Below, piece by piece: positions 60,937 through 64,000 of a stretch of DNA of 64,000 nucleotides. Position 1 is the first letter of the stretch; every line of letters begins with the position of its first letter. The notes under the pieces are model-generated. The model was not told the origin of the DNA and did not search any database. It was given only the letters and a program-made list of their open reading frames with translations. This DNA is from Flaccisagitta enflata (lineage: Eukaryota > Chaetognatha > Sagittoidea > Aphragmophora). The translations under genes and the position numbers were made by a program. The stretch lies in assembly GCA_965153355.1 (NCBI GenBank), contig OZ231126.1:44516001-44580000 (forward strand), given 5' to 3'.

Positions 60937-61432
60937 GCTCTCTCCTTAAAAGGTCTGATTCACGTACATACATATCCGCAAATCTGTTTTGACCCAAATT
61001 TCTTTGAGATTTTTTATGTAGATGGCGTAACTTCGCGACTTTGGCGCCCTTATCCACAAATTGCGCTAAAAAAGAAAACAAGCCCGACCAAGCAACGATG
61101 CGTCCTGGCTGTGTAGCTGCGTGTATTGAGTTTTGCCCTGAGCATCTGATATTTGGAGAGACAGACGGACTGACAGACAGAACCTGTGCGCCAACTACGA
61201 GGTCTCTAGATGCGCCTAATCCAAGTATTCACCATCGGTGATTTTCAATGAATTGGAAAGGCCTGACGGACATACGTACCGACCGACAGATGGATGGACA
61301 GACCCACTTGAAGAGATGCGAGGACATGTCTACAACAGCAAAGGGGGAAAGGAAGGAAAGGTTAAGGAAAATGATGAAAATAGCATTGAGTCAGAGATAT
61401 CAAATGATGTTGTAAGGATTATGATGTAAAAG

Positions 61433-61619
61433 AAACAAGGCCGGATACACGGCTACCCCAGTCGCGTGCGGATGGGTAGGAGCAATGCTGGAGATGGTCA
61501 CTAGAGCAGCAGGCTCAAAAAGGTCAAAAACGCTGAAAGAGTTAAAAAGGGACCGACTGACCGACCAACGGACCGACCGACGGACCAACACAGCGGGGTG
61601 TAGAGCACTTGACTAAAAA
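61433..61619 (-). mobile_element. Stem-loop-tailed repeat, minus copy
   Basis: AAACAAGGCCGGATACACGG, CAGTCGCGTGCGGATGGG, GACCGACTGACCGACC repeats, AGCGGGGTGTAGAG and ACTTGACTAAAAA. The terminal stem is partly deleted. Confidence 0.8.
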
Positions 61620-62054
61620 CCGACAGGTAGGTCTTAATCTACTTAAACCTTTCAATTTCATATCAACTTTTTCAATAGTTAAAATGTTAAAATATGATTA
61701 TATTGAAAAAGACCAACTTTTAGTCAGTCAACGTAGCAAAACAGTTGTAAGCGGATGTTGCTGTGACGCTGTCCTCAAAAAAAGTCCTGAAAAAAGTCAA
61801 GGCAAGAATTTCAAAATCGGACGTCCATAACTATGACCAGGAAACACGTTCAGAGTCGATGGCCATCACCGAAAGACGCGGATGGGAGCTCATTTTATGT
61901 TAATCGGTCTCTGAAGTACACTCTCTGTCGCTGTCTGTCTGTCTTTGTCTGTCTGTCTGTCTGCCTGTCTGTATTTATTCTGTTGGTCGATGTGTCTTTC
62001 TTTGACTGTCTGTCGTTACCTGTCTTAGTCTGTCTGTCTTTGTCTGTCAGTCTT

Positions 62055-62215
<161 letters not shown>

Positions 62216-63309
62216 GTCAGACGGAAGTCGAAAACTGGCTTCGATCAAGAATTTCAAGATGGACCACGAGCAAAGTCCATTGGCGCGAGGAGGTTTTACT
62301 GCTGACGACGCGATGATATGGTGGGGGGGGGGGTTAAAGGTGGAGAAAGGGAGGGTCAGTGATTAGTCCAAATAGTGCGTGATGGTGGACATCTAGTTCT
62401 GGCTTAATGGCAGAGATTTTTAAAAGTCATACTCAATGGTGCATTAATCTACCGGTGATGACGATGTTAGAAAAATAAATGTAACAATAATGAACGAAAA
62501 ATCACTTTTGCTAGTGATGGTACGAATATCGCAAAACCTAAGGTACACAAGAACAAGGCCATCACGTGCGCTATATGAATCGTAAAACAAATGCGTGACG
62601 GACCAACCGACGAGAGGACGTACAGAAGGACGCGTTGGTGGTGATGACCACTTTTGGACACGCACGTAGAAAACCCATTCTGCGTATGGTCGCTTAATTC
62701 GTCCTTATTTCTCGTCATTCACGTGATTTTGTCATCTCTGCTTTGAAAATCAACAATAACATCAGTTGCCTCCAATTGTCTTGCCTCTTAACACCAGTTC
62801 CATAAACAACGTCAAAAAGTACGAAGAAGCAAAAAGAAAGAAAAGAAAGAAAAAATATTCTAACTGAGCAAGCTGGCTTGTGTATCGTGTTATCCACTCA
62901 GTGCTTGCCATGCTAATCATTCCGTAACTTACCCCTGGCAAGCCAGCAGTGCGTCGTTTGGCGACCTGTGGCTCGACCATGTCTTGACCTCACTTGATCT
63001 TTCCAGGAAAGGAAAAAATCGGACGTTAAGTCACCGTCGACGATTTTGGATAGGCGCGACATGAGACCTGAGACCTAAGGCCAAGACCTGATTAACTAAG
63101 AGGGCTTGAAAAGGGGAGTCGCCTAATCGCTGATTTGTTGAATCTAATCGACATTGAAAGAACTGAAGGAAGTTTTAGCACTCTCAAGATTTTTTTTCTT
63201 TTTTGCATAGACTGACTGTTCCATTTTTCGCGAACAGACGCTCCAAACACACCGAAACATGTTTCCATTAGCGTTGACAAAATTTCACAATCCCTGATCA
63301 GTAAATGAT

Positions 63310-63476
63310 TTTTTAGTCGCGGACAAGCGACTCTATAAGAGGCTTTGTCCGTCCGTCCGTCCGTCCGTCCGTCCGTCCGTCCGTTGGTAATGATCGAGTT
63401 CAAAAGTGCGAAAACCGCATTCCCGCCCCTGCCCATCCTTCCGCGACTGGTATTGGCCGTGTATCCGGCCTTGTTT
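63310..63476 (+). mobile_element. Stem-loop-tailed repeat, short intact copy
   Basis: Near-identical to 55971-56136 but with a longer TCCG array. It ends GTGTATCCGGCCTTGTTTC. Confidence 0.88.
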
Positions 63477-63657
63477 CTTCGGCAAGTGGTAATCAATGCC
63501 AATGATGAACCATTGGAATTGTACACCTCGTTAAAATGATTTAAAAGATCATTGTCTAGCTGTTGCAACATGAGCTTCTACTTCCGCTTAAGTGTAAGGC
63601 ATGAACGCATGATAATCAATAATTATTATCTATCAACAGATTGTATACTAACATGAA

Positions 63658-63980
63658 GCGCAGCAGAACAGAAGCAGGAAAGAGTGCAAATACCAATACA
63701 GATACGTCACATGAGTAATTACAATTTATAATACAAAGAGACAGGAAGACGGATGCGGAAGAAAATAAATGATCGAGTAATGTTTGATTTCATAAAACCG
63801 CATAGTATCTCGCATGGTACCTGAGATAAAGCGCAGCAGAACAGAAGCAGGAAACAGTGTAAATACCAATACAGATACGTCACATGAGTAATTACAATTT
63901 ATAATACAAAGAGACAGGAAAATGGACGTGAAAGAAAATAAATGATATAGAAATGGATGATTTCATGAAACCGCATAGGG
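63658..63980. repeat. Tandem duplication with 173-bp period, running to the window edge
   Basis: GCGCAGCAGAACAGAAGCAG starts at 63658 and again at 63831. Both units continue through CAGATACGTCACATGAGTAA, GAGACAGGAA and CCGCATAG with few differences. More units may lie beyond the window. Confidence 0.88.
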
Positions 63981-64000
63981 CGCACGACATCTCTCTCTCT

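Noticed and set aside
62220-62290. Plus-strand exon-like stretch after the TC run and CAG ([12 protein letters not shown])
   Set aside because: Good acceptor look but no donor in a clear place and no partner exons.

Overview
The window reads as invertebrate animal nuclear DNA. It has AT-rich introns with GT/AG boundaries, a cilium-specific gene, very heavy simple-sequence content (CT/GA, CA/TG, CAT, AAC and TCTG runs up to about 210 bp) and many animal-type transposon remnants. I cannot fix the phylum. The long microsatellites and the mix of LTR, LINE and GIY-YIG-type elements suggest a marine, perhaps spiralian, invertebrate, but that is a guess. No bacterial operons, CRISPR arrays or credible RNA genes were seen.

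Three multi-exon host genes can be assembled by hand, all on the minus strand and all with consistent splice phases. (1) 3957-19747: a 17-exon armadillo-repeat gene matching ODAD2/ARMC4, the outer-dynein-arm docking subunit. It has a short acidic N-terminus in place of the long vertebrate one. (2) 22411-26116: a 6-exon type I membrane protein with a signal peptide, two cysteine-rich Ly6/uPAR-like (three-finger fold) modules, one membrane helix and a basic cytoplasmic tail. I know no named orthologue. (3) 47176-51480: a 5-exon casein kinase 1 gamma-like kinase with all catalytic motifs. It stops right after the kinase domain, so the usual lipid-anchored tail is absent.

Most other structure is mobile DNA. 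ODAD2 intron 2 holds a 6.1-kb LTR retrotransposon (12920-19046) that encodes only a Gag-like protein. A plus-strand ORF at about 30042-31682 encodes a FEN1/PIN-like nuclease fold with a C-terminal Cys cluster, broken by one TGA and lacking one metal-binding Asp. Fragments of a LINE reverse transcriptase and of a GIY-YIG-type protein are present. At least three non-autonomous families are shared across the window: a variable tandem-repeat element bounded by inverted ends (3 copies), a stem-loop-tailed family with internal TCCG/GGTC repeats (more than 12 copies, perhaps Helentron-associated), and a CAGTTGAACC-ended MITE family (4 copies). Two copies of a CACTTTTTT-ended element flanked by TA occur, one of them split by a second transposon with its own 5-bp target duplication.

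Layout: 1-3720 satellites and microsatellites; 3957-19747 ODAD2 with the LTR element in intron 2; 19748-22410 microsatellites and a MITE; 22411-26116 the Ly6-like membrane gene; 26117-47000 intergenic DNA with transposon debris; 47176-51480 the kinase; 51481-64000 transposon-rich DNA with one possible 5' kinase exon. The three genes show no operon-like relation; they share only strand and neighbourhood.
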